Positions 37,284 through 47,395 of a stretch of 64,000 bases of DNA are shown here, one piece after another (within the stretch, counting starts at the first letter, position 1; each line of letters starts with the position of its first letter). The notes beneath the pieces are model-generated. The model was not told the DNA's origin, searched no databases, and saw nothing but the letters and a program-made list of their open reading frames with translations. The DNA is from Saccharopolyspora montiporae (lineage in GTDB: Bacteria > Actinomycetota > Actinomycetes > Mycobacteriales > Pseudonocardiaceae): NCBI RefSeq assembly GCF_015209505.1, contig NZ_JADEYC010000012.1, positions 1 through 64,000 of the forward strand, in the 5' to 3' direction. Position numbers and translations under genes: made by a program.

Positions 37284-38123
37284 TCACTGGTCGTCCTGCT
37301 TCTGCCCGAGGTTGAGCGCGTCCTGGGTGACCTGCAGCAAGGTCGGATCCTTGCGCGGGGTGTCCTGGTCGAAGTACGCGGAGTCGCCGATGACCACGAG
37401 CCTGCCCTGCCGCTCCGATCCGTAGGCGCGATCGCCCAGCGGCGGCATCTCCTCGGTGCCCGCCCGGCCGTCGTCGACCAGGTCGCGGATGTTGCCGGTC
37501 CCGTCCCGGGTGGTGAGCTCGTCCAGGCTGCGTGCGGTCGCCTCGTCCGGCATGAGCACCGTGACCACCGACGTGAGCGCCCGTTCCCCGTCGGGCAGCG
37601 TCGTCGTGTACAGCGCGCGGGTGAGGTGCTCGCACTCGGAATCGCCGAAGAACTCCTGGATGCGGTCGGTGGAGACCTGCTGGCATCCCTGGAACGCCTC
37701 TTCCCGGTGCACCGGCTGGAAGTCGTGCTGGGTCTGCGGCTCCGGTGGCGGAGCCGCCTCCTCGTCACCGCCGGGCCGCACGACCAACCACAGCAGCCCG
37801 GAGATCAGCGACACGGCGAACAGCGCGAGCCCGCGCAGCACCCAACCACCGGGGGTGATCTTGCCGCGCTGCCCGCCGGGTCCCGGACCGCCCACCGGCG
37901 GTTGCTGGTTGGTCGGCGGGTAACCGGGCGGAGGGCCGCCTCCCGGCGGCGGCGCGGGGTGGGCTCCCCCGTGTCCCGGGTGCGGGCCCGGCTGGCCGGG
38001 AGCCGCGAAGGCCGGGCGCGTGGCGTCCGGCGGATTCGTCGGCGCGCGGTCGGGCCTGATCCGGGAATTGTCGCGCCGCAGCGGGGTGGTCTCACGCTGC
38101 GTGTTCGTCTGCGAACCCGGCAT
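37284..38123 (-). CDS. One-pass membrane protein with Pro/Gly-rich cytoplasmic N-terminus
   Basis: A 279-residue protein. Residues 1-90 are Pro/Gly/Gln rich. One helix (GWVLRGLALFAVSLISGLLWLVV) near residues 93-115 is followed by an extracellular part of about 160 residues with two cysteines (FQGCQQ and DSECEH). This architecture, an unstructured inside and an exported domain, is common in actinobacterial cell-envelope proteins of unknown role. ATG 38123 has AGGTG 11 bases upstream. GTG 38153 preceded by TACCGT would give a leaderless alternative ten residues longer. Not recognised further. Confidence 0.65.
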   Translation of the reverse strand: MPGSQTNTQRETTPLRRDNSRIRPDRAPTNPPDATRPAFAAPGQPGPHPGHGGAHPAPPPGGGPPPGYPPTNQQPPVGGPGPGGQRGKITPGGWVLRGLALFAVSLISGLLWLVVRPGGDEEAAPPPEPQTQHDFQPVHREEAFQGCQQVSTDRIQEFFGDSECEHLTRALYTTTLPDGERALTSVVTVLMPDEATARSLDELTTRDGTGNIRDLVDDGRAGTEEMPPLGDRAYGSERQGRLVVIGDSAYFDQDTPRKDPTLLQVTQDALNLGQKQDDQ

Positions 38124-38235
38124 CTCGTCGGGCGCACCTGTTGGATCCGGCACGGGTGAACACGGTAGCGGGTTCCGGCTGCGGAGCGAACACCACGCAG
38201 CTGCCGATCCGGGCACACCCGGTGGCCACCGGGTG

Positions 38236-39291
38236 TCACCCGCGCAGCGCGCGGACCGCCATCCCGAGGTCGCGGCGATCGTTGTACAGGTGGAACGCCA
38301 ATCGGGCCCGTCCCGCGCGCACGGCGCAGCGCACCCCGGCGCCGGTGAGTTCGGCCACCGCGGCCGGGTCGTCGAGCTGCACGATCGCCGATCCCGCAGG
38401 CGGCAGGCCCAGTTCGGCGCGCAGTTCGTCGGCCAGTCCGGCGCAGTGCGCGCGGACCTGCTCCGGATCCAGCTCGGCCAACCAGGGAACCGCGGCCGCC
38501 GCTCCGACCTGCGCCAACCACACCGGGGAGAGGTCCAGGGACCGCGCGTCAGCGGCCAACCGCAGCGGCAGCCCGTAGGTGGTGTCCCAGCGGTCCTCGC
38601 CGGCGAACCAGTTCGCCGCGCCGGGACGCAGCGCCGGGGCCTCCGGATGCGCGGCCAGCCAGGACGCCCCGCGCGGCGACAGCAGCCACTTGTACCCGGC
38701 GCAGACCACCCAATCCGCCCAGTCCAGGCGGGACGGCAGCCAACCGAGCGCCTGGGTGGCGTCCACCAGCACCCGCGTCCCGCCCGCCCGCGCCGCCGCG
38801 CGCAGCGCGTCCAGGTCGGCGAGCCGGCCGTCCGCCGACTGCACCGCGCTGACCGCCACCAGGTCGTGCTCGGCGGCCAGTCCGGGCAGATCGGCCAGCT
38901 CCGCTTCGGTGACCCGCACCCCGCGGTCGGCGTGCGCGGCGAACGGGAAGGTGACGCTGGTGAACTCGCCGCGCGCGGTGAGCACGCTGCTGCCCGGCTG
39001 CAGACCGGCCGCCACCAGGCCGACCAGCTGCGAGACGGTGGCACCCGACGCGATCCGCTCGGCCGGCACACCCAGCAGCCCGGCGAATGCCGCGCGGGCC
39101 CGCTGCACCGACTCGTCGAACTCACCCGCCGTACTGCGCCCGCCGCTCCAGCGCTGCACGGCCTCGGTCACCGCGCGGGCGACGGGAGCGGGCGGAATCC
39201 CGATGCTGGCCGTGTTGAGGTAGCCGTCCGGCACGTCGAACTCGGTTCCGAATGCTGTTCGCACGGACACACCGTCGACCCGTCGGGCCAC
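38236..39291 (-). CDS. Class V aminotransferase-like PLP enzyme
   Basis: A 351-residue fold-type I PLP protein of the cysteine desulfurase/isopenicillin epimerase branch. Landmarks are [14 protein letters not shown] at the start, the cofactor region [30 protein letters not shown], the Asp of [11 protein letters not shown] and the Schiff-base Lys in [15 protein letters not shown]. No catalytic-loop cysteine of the desulfurase type is evident, so an aminotransferase, lyase or epimerase is more likely. The start at GTG 39291 is uncertain; GTG 39270 is equally possible. Divergent from yjbQ across 34 bp. Confidence 0.8.
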   Translation of the reverse strand: MARRVDGVSVRTAFGTEFDVPDGYLNTASIGIPPAPVARAVTEAVQRWSGGRSTAGEFDESVQRARAAFAGLLGVPAERIASGATVSQLVGLVAAGLQPGSSVLTARGEFTSVTFPFAAHADRGVRVTEAELADLPGLAAEHDLVAVSAVQSADGRLADLDALRAAARAGGTRVLVDATQALGWLPSRLDWADWVVCAGYKWLLSPRGASWLAAHPEAPALRPGAANWFAGEDRWDTTYGLPLRLAADARSLDLSPVWLAQVGAAAAVPWLAELDPEQVRAHCAGLADELRAELGLPPAGSAIVQLDDPAAVAELTGAGVRCAVRAGRARLAFHLYNDRRDLGMAVRALRG

Positions 39292-39325
39292 CGTGGCAAG
39301 ACCCCCGGCGATTTACCGTGGTGAC

Positions 39326-39736
39326 ATGCGGAGCGAGGAGATCGAGGTCCGGACCGGGGCGCACGAGGTCGTGCACGACATGACCGACGAGTGCGGCCGG
39401 TTCCTGCGTTCGGCCGGTGCTGCGGACGGGTTGCTGCACGTCTGGGTCCCGCACGCCACCGCGGGACTGGCCGTCATCGAGACCGGCGCGGGCAGCGACG
39501 ACGACCTGCTCGCCGCGCTGCGCGACCTGCTGCCCAAGGACTCGCGCTGGCAGCACCGGCACGGCTCGCCCGGGCACGGGCGCGACCACGTACTGCCCGC
39601 GCTGGTACCGCCGGACCTGACCGTCCCGGTCCTCGGCGGACGACTCGCGCTGGGAACGTGGCAGTCCGTCTGCCTCGTGGACACGAACGTCGACAACCCG
39701 GTCCGCACGGTGCGGCTGAGCTTCCTGGCGGGCTGA
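39326..39736 (+). CDS. YjbQ/UPF0047 family protein (secondary thiamine-phosphate synthase-like)
   Basis: A 136-residue protein covering the whole UPF0047 family. Conserved elements are GLLHVWVPHATAGLAVIE (His of PHAT), the PKDSRWQHRHGSPGHGRDHVLPAL run of histidines that forms the metal-like site, and LALGTWQSVCLVD. Escherichia YjbQ can supply weak thiamine-phosphate synthase activity; the true role is uncertain. TACCGT ends 6 bases before ATG 39326 and no Shine-Dalgarno sequence is present, so the mRNA is probably leaderless. Confidence 0.88.
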   Translation: MRSEEIEVRTGAHEVVHDMTDECGRFLRSAGAADGLLHVWVPHATAGLAVIETGAGSDDDLLAALRDLLPKDSRWQHRHGSPGHGRDHVLPALVPPDLTVPVLGGRLALGTWQSVCLVDTNVDNPVRTVRLSFLAG

Positions 39737-39766
39737 CCCGCCGCAGCGGCGTGCCAGCATGGTGGC

Positions 39767-40450
39767 GTGACGCGATACGTGCTCTGGGACATCGACCTGA
39801 CCCTGGTGGACGCGCGGGGATTCGGCACCCGCTGGTACGCGCGCGCCCTGGCCGAGGTCACCGGCCTGCAGCTGGAACGCATGCCGGACACCGCCGGGCG
39901 CACCGAACTCGCGATCGCCTCCGACGTGCTGCGCGTGCACGGGGTCGCCGTCGAGGAGACCACGGTGGCCGCGCTGTTCGACGCGCTCGACGCAGCGGTG
40001 GCCGACACCCGGGAGGAACTCGCCCGCGACGGCCGCGCCATGCCCGGTGCGCAGCGGGCCCTGCACGCCGCGTCCGAGGAGTTCGTGCAGACCGCGGTCA
40101 CCGGCAACCTGCACCAGGTCGCGCGGCACAAGGTCGGCGCGTTCGGGCTGGACCGGCACCTGGACCTGGACATCGGCGGGTTCGGCGCGGACTCGGTGCA
40201 CCGGCACGAGCTGATCACCGCCGCGATGGCCAAGGCGGGCGCCAAGCACGGCACCCCACCGGCCGCCGGATCGGTGGTGGTCGTGGGCGACACCCCGCAC
40301 GATGTGGCCGGGGCGCTGCACCACGGGGCCGTGGCGGTCGGCGTCGCCACCGGAGGCAGCAGCACCGATCAGCTGCGCGCGGCAGGGGCCGCGGCGGTGC
40401 TGCCGGATCTCACCGACACCACCGCCGTGCTCGCCGCGCTGCGGTCCTGA
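39767..40450 (+). CDS. HAD-superfamily phosphatase
   Basis: A 227-residue HAD hydrolase. Motif I is LWDIDLTLVD (both nucleophile and acid/base Asp), motif II Thr is in AVTGNLHQVARHK, and the acidic motif IV is VVVGDTPHDVAGA. The helical cap between residues 15 and 85 makes it a subclass I (phosphoglycolate phosphatase-like) enzyme. The substrate is unknown. GTG 39767 lies 30 bp after yjbQ, and the gene ends 6 bp from the convergent proS stop. Confidence 0.85.
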   Translation: MTRYVLWDIDLTLVDARGFGTRWYARALAEVTGLQLERMPDTAGRTELAIASDVLRVHGVAVEETTVAALFDALDAAVADTREELARDGRAMPGAQRALHAASEEFVQTAVTGNLHQVARHKVGAFGLDRHLDLDIGGFGADSVHRHELITAAMAKAGAKHGTPPAAGSVVVVGDTPHDVAGALHHGAVAVGVATGGSSTDQLRAAGAAAVLPDLTDTTAVLAALRS

Positions 40451-40456
40451 CCGGGT

Positions 40457-42202
40457 TCAGCCGCGAACCAGACCGATCAGGTGCCCGACCGCCTGCTCGG
40501 CGGGAACCTCGGTGCGCTCGCCCGAAGCCCGGTCCTTGACCTCCACGACACCGTTGGCCAGGCCCTTGCCCACCACCAGGATCGTGGGCACCCCGACCAG
40601 CTCGGCGTCGGTGAACTTGACGCCCGGTGAGACGGTGCGGTCGTCGAGGATCACCTCGACACCGGCGGTGTCCAGTTCCGCGGCGATGCGCTCGGCGCCC
40701 TCGCGCACGCTGTCGTCCTTGCCCGCGATCACCACGTGCACGTCGGCGGGGGCGAGTTCGCGCGGCCAGATCAGCCCGGACTCGTCGTGGCTCTGCTCGG
40801 CGACCGCGGCGACCAGGCGGGACACGCCGACGCCGTAGGACCCCATGGTGATCCGCTTCGGCTTGCCGTCCTGGCCGAGCGCGTCCAGCGAGATCGCGTC
40901 GGTGTACTTGGTGCCCAGCTGGAAGATGTGCCCGATCTCGATGCCGCGCGCGGTCACCAGCGTGCCTTGGCCGTCCGGGGACGGATCGCCTTCGCGCACC
41001 TCGGCGGCCTCGATCGTGCCGTCCGGCTGGAAATCCCTGCCGCAGACCAGGTCCAGCACATGGTGGTCCGGGCGGTCGGCACCGGTCGCCCACGCGGTCC
41101 CGGGAACCACTCGCGGATCGACCAGGTATCGAACCTCGTTGTCCTGCAGCGCCTTCGGTCCCACGTAGCCCTTCACCAGGAACGGGTTCCGGGCGAAGTC
41201 GGCTTCGTCGAGCAGTTCCACCGCGGCCGGTTCCAGCGACGCTTCCAGCCGCTTCATGTCGACCTCGCGGTCGCCCGGGACGCCGACACCGAGCAGCGAC
41301 CACTCCTCCGCGCCGGGCAGGCGAGTCTTGACCAGCACGTTCTTCAACGTGTCGGCCGCCGTGAACTTCCGCTCGGTGTGCGCGTTGAGGTGGTCGACCA
41401 GGGTCTCGATGGTCGGGGTGTCCGGCGTGTGGTGCACCTCCGCAGCCGGTTTGTCCGCAATGGACTCCGCGGGCGGCGCGGGGGTGGTCACCGCTTCGAC
41501 GTTGGCCGCGAAATCGGACCCGGTGCTGCGCACGTAGGTGTCCTCACCGGTCTCGCTGTCGGCGAGGAACTCCTCGGACGCCGAACCGCCCATCGCACCG
41601 GAAGTCGCCGCGACGATCACGTAGCGCAAACCGACGCGGTCGAAGATGCGGATGTAGGCGTCCCGGTGCAGCTCGTAGCTCACCTGCAGGCCCTCGTCGG
41701 TCGTGTCGAACGAGTAGGAGTCCTTCATGACGAACTCGCGCCCGCGCAAGATCCCCGCCCGAGGGCGCTCCTCGTCCCGGTACTTGGTCTGGATCTGGTA
41801 CAGCACCACCGGGTAATCCTTGTAGGAGCTGTATTCGCCCTTGACCGTCTGCGCGAAGATCTCCTCGTGCGTCGGCCCGAGCAGGTAGTCACCGCCCTTG
41901 CGGTCGTTGAGCCGGAACATGTTCGGCCCGTACTCGGTCCACCGGCCGGTCTGCTCGTAGGGCTCCTTGGGCAGCAGCGCGGGCAGGTGGATCTCCTGGC
42001 CGCCGATGGCGTCCATCTCCTCGCGCACGACCTGCTCGGTCCGGCGCAGCACCCGCAGCCCCAGCGGCAGCCACGAGTAGATCCCGGGGGCGACGCGGCG
42101 CACGTATCCGGCTCGGACGAGCAGCTTGTGACTCGGCACCTCGGCGTCGGCCGGATCCTCGCGCAGGGTACGCAGGAACAGCGTCGACATCCTCGTAATC
42201 AC
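40457..42202 (-). CDS. proS: Prolyl-tRNA synthetase
   Basis: A 581-residue class II synthetase of the long bacterial type. Motif 1 region ([24 protein letters not shown]), motif 2 ([25 protein letters not shown]) and motif 3 ([17 protein letters not shown]) are all present. Between motifs 2 and 3 sits the editing INS domain (roughly residues 235-385), which clears Ala-tRNA-Pro. The anticodon-binding domain closes the protein. GTG 42202 has GAGGAG at 9-10 bases; ATG 42190 is less likely. Divergent from the P450 across 190 bp that hold no gene. Confidence 0.95.
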   Translation of the reverse strand: MITRMSTLFLRTLREDPADAEVPSHKLLVRAGYVRRVAPGIYSWLPLGLRVLRRTEQVVREEMDAIGGQEIHLPALLPKEPYEQTGRWTEYGPNMFRLNDRKGGDYLLGPTHEEIFAQTVKGEYSSYKDYPVVLYQIQTKYRDEERPRAGILRGREFVMKDSYSFDTTDEGLQVSYELHRDAYIRIFDRVGLRYVIVAATSGAMGGSASEEFLADSETGEDTYVRSTGSDFAANVEAVTTPAPPAESIADKPAAEVHHTPDTPTIETLVDHLNAHTERKFTAADTLKNVLVKTRLPGAEEWSLLGVGVPGDREVDMKRLEASLEPAAVELLDEADFARNPFLVKGYVGPKALQDNEVRYLVDPRVVPGTAWATGADRPDHHVLDLVCGRDFQPDGTIEAAEVREGDPSPDGQGTLVTARGIEIGHIFQLGTKYTDAISLDALGQDGKPKRITMGSYGVGVSRLVAAVAEQSHDESGLIWPRELAPADVHVVIAGKDDSVREGAERIAAELDTAGVEVILDDRTVSPGVKFTDAELVGVPTILVVGKGLANGVVEVKDRASGERTEVPAEQAVGHLIGLVRG

Positions 42203-42392
42203 GGTTTCTGGCTCCTCGTCCGGGCTCGTTCGTCAGCAGCAGGGTAGCGACCAGTGCTGCACTCGCCACCAGCGGATACCCGCGCGCGGCGGGATGCGGT
42301 CGCGAAGGTCTTGTGCGCGGCGCGCGGGTGCGGTTACCTCGGGTGAGCGGCACCGCGAGCAGCGGACCGCCCGCCGGCCCGAGGGGGTTGCC

Positions 42393-43691
<1,299 letters not shown>

Positions 43692-43920
43692 GCAAGCCAC
43701 CGATCTTGCTGAGCAGACCTCCCGAAGTTCAGCCGATCAGGTTGTCTTGCGGGTCGGAGCGGGTTCGGCTGCATCCAGCGCGGGGTCCGGGCCCTCTGTA
43801 CGGGCATGGACGAGATGTGTGCCCCGCCGCGGCCCCCGCGGCCGGACGCGGCGGCGTTGGGGCCAGGGCGGACCCGCACCGCCGCGCAAGCCCCGCCGCA
43901 ACGGTCTCTAGGCTGGTGGT

Positions 43921-44664
43921 GTGCTGGTGCTGCTGCCCCCTTCGGAGACCAAGGCGGCCGGAGGCTCCGGCCCCGCGCTGGACCTGGATTCGCTGTCGTA
44001 CCCGGACCTGAACCCGACGCGCCGCAAGCTGCTGGAGGCGCTGTCCACGCTGGCCGACGACGTGCCCGCCAGCCTGGACGCCCTCGGCCTGTCCGAGCGG
44101 CAGGTCGACGAGGTCGCGCGCAACGCCGAGTTGTGGGACGCCCCCACCGCCCCGGCGCTAGAGCGCTACACGGGCGTGCTCTACGACGCCCTGGACGTCG
44201 GCTCGCTGGATCCCGGGCAGCGAGAGCGCGCCGACCGGCGCCTGGCGGTGGCCTCGGCGCTGTTCGGGATGGTGCGCGGGGGCGACCGGATCCCGGGCTA
44301 CCGGTTGTCCGGGGGCAGCTCGCTCCCCGGCGTGGGGTCGCTGCGCTCCACCTGGCGCCCGGTGCTGGAGCCGGTGCTGGCCGAGGGGGACGACCTGCTG
44401 CTGGACATGCGCTCCGGTGCCTACGCGGCGCTGGCGCGGACCCCGCACGCGATCGGCGTGCGGGTGCTGTCCGAGGACCCGAGCGGGAAGCGCAAGGTGA
44501 TCAGCCACCACAACAAGGCGCACAAGGGCGGGCTTGCCCGGGCCCTGGCCCGCTCGCCCGCGGAGCCCGAGTCCGCAGCGGACGTGATCGAGGTCGCCGA
44601 ACAGGCGGGCCTGCACGTGGAGCGCGAGGGCGAGCACGGGCTCTGCGTGGTCGTGCGGACCTAG
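43921..44664 (+). CDS. yaaA: Peroxide stress protein YaaA (DUF328/UPF0246)
   Basis: A 247-residue protein matching the full family: MLVLLPPSETKA at the start, LYDALD, LVASALFGMVRG-like SALFGMV, DRIPGYRLSGG, LLLDMRSGAYAAL and the HHNKAHKGGLARAL signature near the end. Escherichia YaaA lowers free iron under peroxide stress and binds DNA. GTG 43921 follows TAGGCT by 6 bases with no ribosome binding site, a leaderless arrangement. The 229-bp gap before it (43692-43920) has no gene. Confidence 0.85.
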   Translation: MLVLLPPSETKAAGGSGPALDLDSLSYPDLNPTRRKLLEALSTLADDVPASLDALGLSERQVDEVARNAELWDAPTAPALERYTGVLYDALDVGSLDPGQRERADRRLAVASALFGMVRGGDRIPGYRLSGGSSLPGVGSLRSTWRPVLEPVLAEGDDLLLDMRSGAYAALARTPHAIGVRVLSEDPSGKRKVISHHNKAHKGGLARALARSPAEPESAADVIEVAEQAGLHVEREGEHGLCVVVRT

Positions 44665-44693
44665 CGTTCCGGCGCTCCGGCCGACTCAGGCGG

Positions 44694-45941
44694 TCAGGAA
44701 CCGTACAGCCCGGCCACCGGGCCGATGACCACCACCGCGGGTGGCTTGACCTCCTGCGTGCGGACGTCGTCGGCAACCGCGTCGAGCGTGCTGCGCAGTG
44801 CGCGCTGCCCCGGCGTCGTGCCCTCCTGCACCACCGCGACCGGGGTATCACCGGGACGCCCGTTGTCGAGGAGGACTTTCGCGAACTCGCCGATCCGGTG
44901 CACGGCCATGAGCAGTACGAGGGTTCCGCTCAGCCGGGCGAGCGCGGGCCAGTCCACCAGGCTGCGCTCGTCGCCCGGTGCCACGTGCCCGGAGACCACC
45001 ACGACCTCGTGCGCGACTCCGCGGTGCGTGACCGGCACGTCCGCTTCGGCCGGCGCGGCGAAGGCGCTGGTGATACCGGGTACGACCGTCACCGGGACAC
45101 CCGCCTCGGTGCAGGCGAGCAGTTCCTCGAAACCGCGGCCGAACACGTACGGATCGCCGCCCTTCAACCGGGCCACGAACTTGCCGGCGCGCACGCTGTC
45201 GATCAGCGTCCGGTTGATGACCTCCTGGTTGGCGGCTCGCCCGTACGGGATCTTGGAGACATCGACGACCTCCACGTCCGGCCCGAGCTCCTCCAGCAGC
45301 TCGGGCGGAGCGAGGTGATCGGCGAGCACGAGATCGGCCTTGGCGAGCATCCGCCGTCCGCGCACGGTGATCAGGTCGGTGGCCCCGGGGCCGCCGCCGA
45401 TCAGGGCAACCCCGGGCGCCGGGGGCTCGGTGTGCTCGTCCACGACTCCCGACTGCAGCGCTTCCAGCAGGCCGTCGCGCACGGCGGCCGAACGCCGCGG
45501 GCGCCCACCGGCGAGCACGCCCAGCAGCAGACCGTCGTGCTCGGCCGTGGCCGGGGTGACTGCGCTGCCCTGCTCGGCGTTGTCCGAGCGCACGCAGAAA
45601 ACCCTGCTGCGCTCGGCTTCCGCACCGACCGCCGCGTTGACCGGATCCGGGCCCGCCGCGGCGACCGCGTACCAGGCTCCGTCCAGGTCACCGTCCCGGT
45701 ACTCCCGGCGCGACCAGGTGATCTCCCCGGCATCGGCCAGCGCCTCGACGGCCGGGGTCGCCTCCGGGGCGATCACCTCGACGACCGCGCCGGCCCCGAT
45801 CAACCGGGGCAGCCTGCGCTGCGCGACGGGTCCGGCGCCGACGACGACCACCCGCCGCCCGGACAGGTCCAGTCCGGCGAGGTAGTGGTCGTCCCGGGGA
45901 TGTTGTTCAGCTGGTGTGACCATGTGCGTGTCCGTGTCCAT
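44694..45941 (-). CDS. cobA: Uroporphyrinogen-III C-methyltransferase fused to precorrin-2 dehydrogenase-like domain
   Basis: About 415 residues. The N-terminal ~160 residues are a SirC/Met8-like NAD fold (GRRVVVVGAGPVAQRRLPRLIGAGA). The C-terminal ~245 residues are a CobA/SUMT methylase making precorrin-2 from uroporphyrinogen III (LIGGGPGATDLITVRG, DVSKIPYG, ARLKGGDPYVFGRG, GITSAFAAPAEADVPVTHRG). It supplies siroheme and B12 synthesis. Start uncertain: ATG 45941 or ATG 45923, neither with a ribosome binding site. Both lie inside the decayed end of cbiX. The upstream riboswitch at 46725-46850 is probably its control element, now about 0.8 kb away. Confidence 0.88.
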   Translation of the reverse strand: MDTDTHMVTPAEQHPRDDHYLAGLDLSGRRVVVVGAGPVAQRRLPRLIGAGAVVEVIAPEATPAVEALADAGEITWSRREYRDGDLDGAWYAVAAAGPDPVNAAVGAEAERSRVFCVRSDNAEQGSAVTPATAEHDGLLLGVLAGGRPRRSAAVRDGLLEALQSGVVDEHTEPPAPGVALIGGGPGATDLITVRGRRMLAKADLVLADHLAPPELLEELGPDVEVVDVSKIPYGRAANQEVINRTLIDSVRAGKFVARLKGGDPYVFGRGFEELLACTEAGVPVTVVPGITSAFAAPAEADVPVTHRGVAHEVVVVSGHVAPGDERSLVDWPALARLSGTLVLLMAVHRIGEFAKVLLDNGRPGDTPVAVVQEGTTPGQRALRSTLDAVADDVRTQEVKPPAVVVIGPVAGLYGS

Positions 45942-46355
45942 GACCGTGGCAGGTCGGATCGTAGGGGTGGTACGGCGTCTGCGGGCGTCCGGCTTCTCCG
46001 CGAAACCGGGCATCAGCACCCGGTAGGCACCGGTGCCGCAGTCCAGCCGGGTATCGCCGCGCAGGGCTCGCGGTCGCGCTCGACCACGAGGTCGACGAGC
46101 GCAGCGCAATCCCCGCGGTCTCCGGCTACCCGAACGTCGATGTCCGGGTGCGGACGGCGCGTGCTCGCGCGCCCCGGCGACGGCGATCTGCGGGAGACCT
46201 CTCGTGGCACCGGGAGCACGGCGCGACCACGATCCGCTTCGCAGTCGGCTCGCAGACCTGCTCGGTGCTCCCGGGCACATCCGGCGCGGCGAGGGAGCGG
46301 AACGCCGACCCCACGGTCGCGAACCCGCTGGTGTCCGGCAAGGGGCGGGAGACCT
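45907..46355 (-). pseudogene. Remnant of sirohydrochlorin cobaltochelatase (cbiX-like), frameshifted
   Basis: Successive pieces of one CbiX-like protein are spread over three frames. SAFRSLAAPDVPG and KRIVVAP (about 46353-46155) are followed by HPDIDVRVAGDRGDCAALV (46150 to about 46067), then LDCGTGAYRVLMPGFAEK (about 46060-45975), then PYHPYDPTCHGHGHGHAHGH ending at TGA 45907. In known actinobacterial CbiX proteins these blocks occur in exactly this order and end in a His-rich metal-binding tail. At least three one-base shifts, near 46152, 46067 and 45975, and a missing N-terminal half make a functional product unlikely. The intact enzyme inserts cobalt into sirohydrochlorin. Its last codons overlap the cobA start. 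Confidence 0.7.
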
Positions 46356-46369
46356 CGCCCACCGAGTGC

Positions 46370-46468
46370 CGGGCGCAGCCGATCGGCCAGGCCACTCGGT
46401 TCGAGCACCGCGGTGGGTGCGTTGCCCACGAGCCGCACCGCGCCGTCCGGGTGCTGTTCGGCGGTCAT
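46370..46468 (-). pseudogene. Remnant of precorrin-8X methylmutase (cobH/cbiC)
   Basis: Reading from ATG 46468, HPDGAVRLVGNAPTAV and then LADRLRPAL match the region around the conserved GNAPTA loop and the following RPALVIGLP-type helix of CobH. The catalytic histidine region, most of the N-terminus and the C-terminal VGFVGAAESK segment are not found. The reading then runs into the cbiX remnant in another frame, as if a deletion had joined the two genes. Only about 30 residues match, so this is less certain than the cbiX call. Confidence 0.5.
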
Positions 46469-46724
46469 GGGTGTCTCCGGTGGGCTGGCGGGAACGGTGG
46501 ATGCGGTGCACCCCTGGGTCGGCGGATCCCCGACGAGGACCGCCTCGCGCGCGACGAGCGGGCGTCGTTCGGAACCCGGTGTCCACACAGGACTGCCGGA
46601 TCGGTCCGGCGCGACATGCCCGGCATGCGAGGCCACGACCTCCTGGGTTTTCCGCCCGAGGGGCTCGGTTCCGCGCGACGCGGCGCGTCGCGGGGCCGGC
46701 GTGGAGTCGTCCGGTTCCCGGATC

Positions 46725-46850
46725 ATCGCGGTCTCCCCGCCTTCCGGCCGATGCGGCCGTGGCTCGGTGTGGGGCCACTTCCCGGTCACAGCGGCGGGAC
46801 CGTCCCGGTCTCGCACCGGGTTCCTCCACCGCGCGGCCGGTGTATCTTCA
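46725..46850 (-). ncRNA. Cobalamin riboswitch (left block)
   Basis: On the minus strand the conserved core reads AGGAACCCGGTGCGAGACC, then GGGACGGTCCC, then GCCGCTGTGACCGGGAAG, covering 46825 to 46778. This is the cobalamin riboswitch signature; the usual GCCACTG box has one A-to-G change here. The 3' part (GAGCCACGG, then GGCCGGAAGG) is a poor match to the AGTCAGGA segment. It lies upstream of the cobH/cbiX remnants and cobA. TTGACC at 46872-46867 upstream is a possible -35 box. Confidence 0.85.
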
Positions 46851-47015
46851 CCCGCGACGAACCCGAGGTCAAACCTGGTGAATTCGGTCACCCGGCAGTT
46901 CGAGTCACTCCGACAGGTGACACAGCCCTTCCGCCGGTCACCGGAACCGGCGCATGCTGGGAGGCACTCCGGTCCGCACCGGAGCGCGGACCGCCGGGTC
47001 GCCAGGGAGGTCGCC

Positions 47016-47285
47016 ATGAACGAGACCCGAGATATCAGCGTGCACATCCAGGTCGTCGAAGCCGGCGCGAAGACGAGCGCGGACGTGGGGATCACCACCG
47101 GCGGCGGGCAGCCGTTGCACGGGCACGGGACGGCTCGGCGCCATCCGGACGATCCGGAGGTCCCGCAGATCGGCGACGAGATCGCCATCGCCCGCGCCAT
47201 GCTCGAACTGGCGCACAAGATGCTGGACACCGCCGCGCACGACATCGGCGAGCGGATGAATCGCCGGGTGAAGTTGCCCGCCTGA
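47016..47285 (+). CDS. DUF1876 family protein
   Basis: An 89-residue protein of the DUF1876 (Rv2632c-like) family, with the compact alpha-beta pattern ISVHIQVVEAGAKTSADVGI, then GTARRHPDDPEVPQIGDEIAIARAMLELAHKML. Family members are small cytosolic proteins of actinobacteria; the structure of one resembles a double-stranded RNA-binding fold, but no function is proven. ATG 47016 has GGGAGG 5 bases upstream. The stop codon is the first unit of an 18-bp tandem repeat. It stands alone between the two B12 blocks and is transcribed away from them. Confidence 0.85.
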   Translation: MNETRDISVHIQVVEAGAKTSADVGITTGGGQPLHGHGTARRHPDDPEVPQIGDEIAIARAMLELAHKMLDTAAHDIGERMNRRVKLPA

Positions 47286-47372
47286 CCCCGGGCCCCCGCC
47301 TGACCCCGGGCCCCCGCCTGACCCCGGGTCGCCGCCCGGCCCCGGGTCGCCGCCCGGCCCCGGGTCTCCGAC
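47283..47372. repeat. Five tandem copies of an 18-bp unit
   Basis: Units begin at 47283, 47301, 47319, 47337 and 47355. The first two are identical (TGACCCCGGGCCCCCGCC); later ones change TGA to CGG and CCCGCC to TCGCCGCC or TCTCCGAC. Period 18 is a multiple of three. The array includes the DUF1876 stop codon and stands 24 bp before the convergent decarboxylase stop. Each unit carries a CCCCGGG palindrome, so the array may also act as a terminator. Confidence 0.9.
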
Positions 47373-47395
47373 TGACGCGCGGCCGCAGGCGCGGG

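Noticed and set aside
45907-46468. Programmed ribosomal frameshifting in cbiX
   Set aside because: At least three separate shifts would be needed, no slippery heptamer is seen, and the N-terminal half is missing.
43806-47285. A single long plus-strand frame from yaaA to the DUF1876 gene
   Set aside because: Only its last 90 codons, with their own ATG and GGGAGG, match a family; the rest overlaps yaaA, cobA and the remnants in other frames.
47283-47372. CRISPR array
   Set aside because: The units are contiguous 18-bp repeats without spacers, and no cas genes are present.
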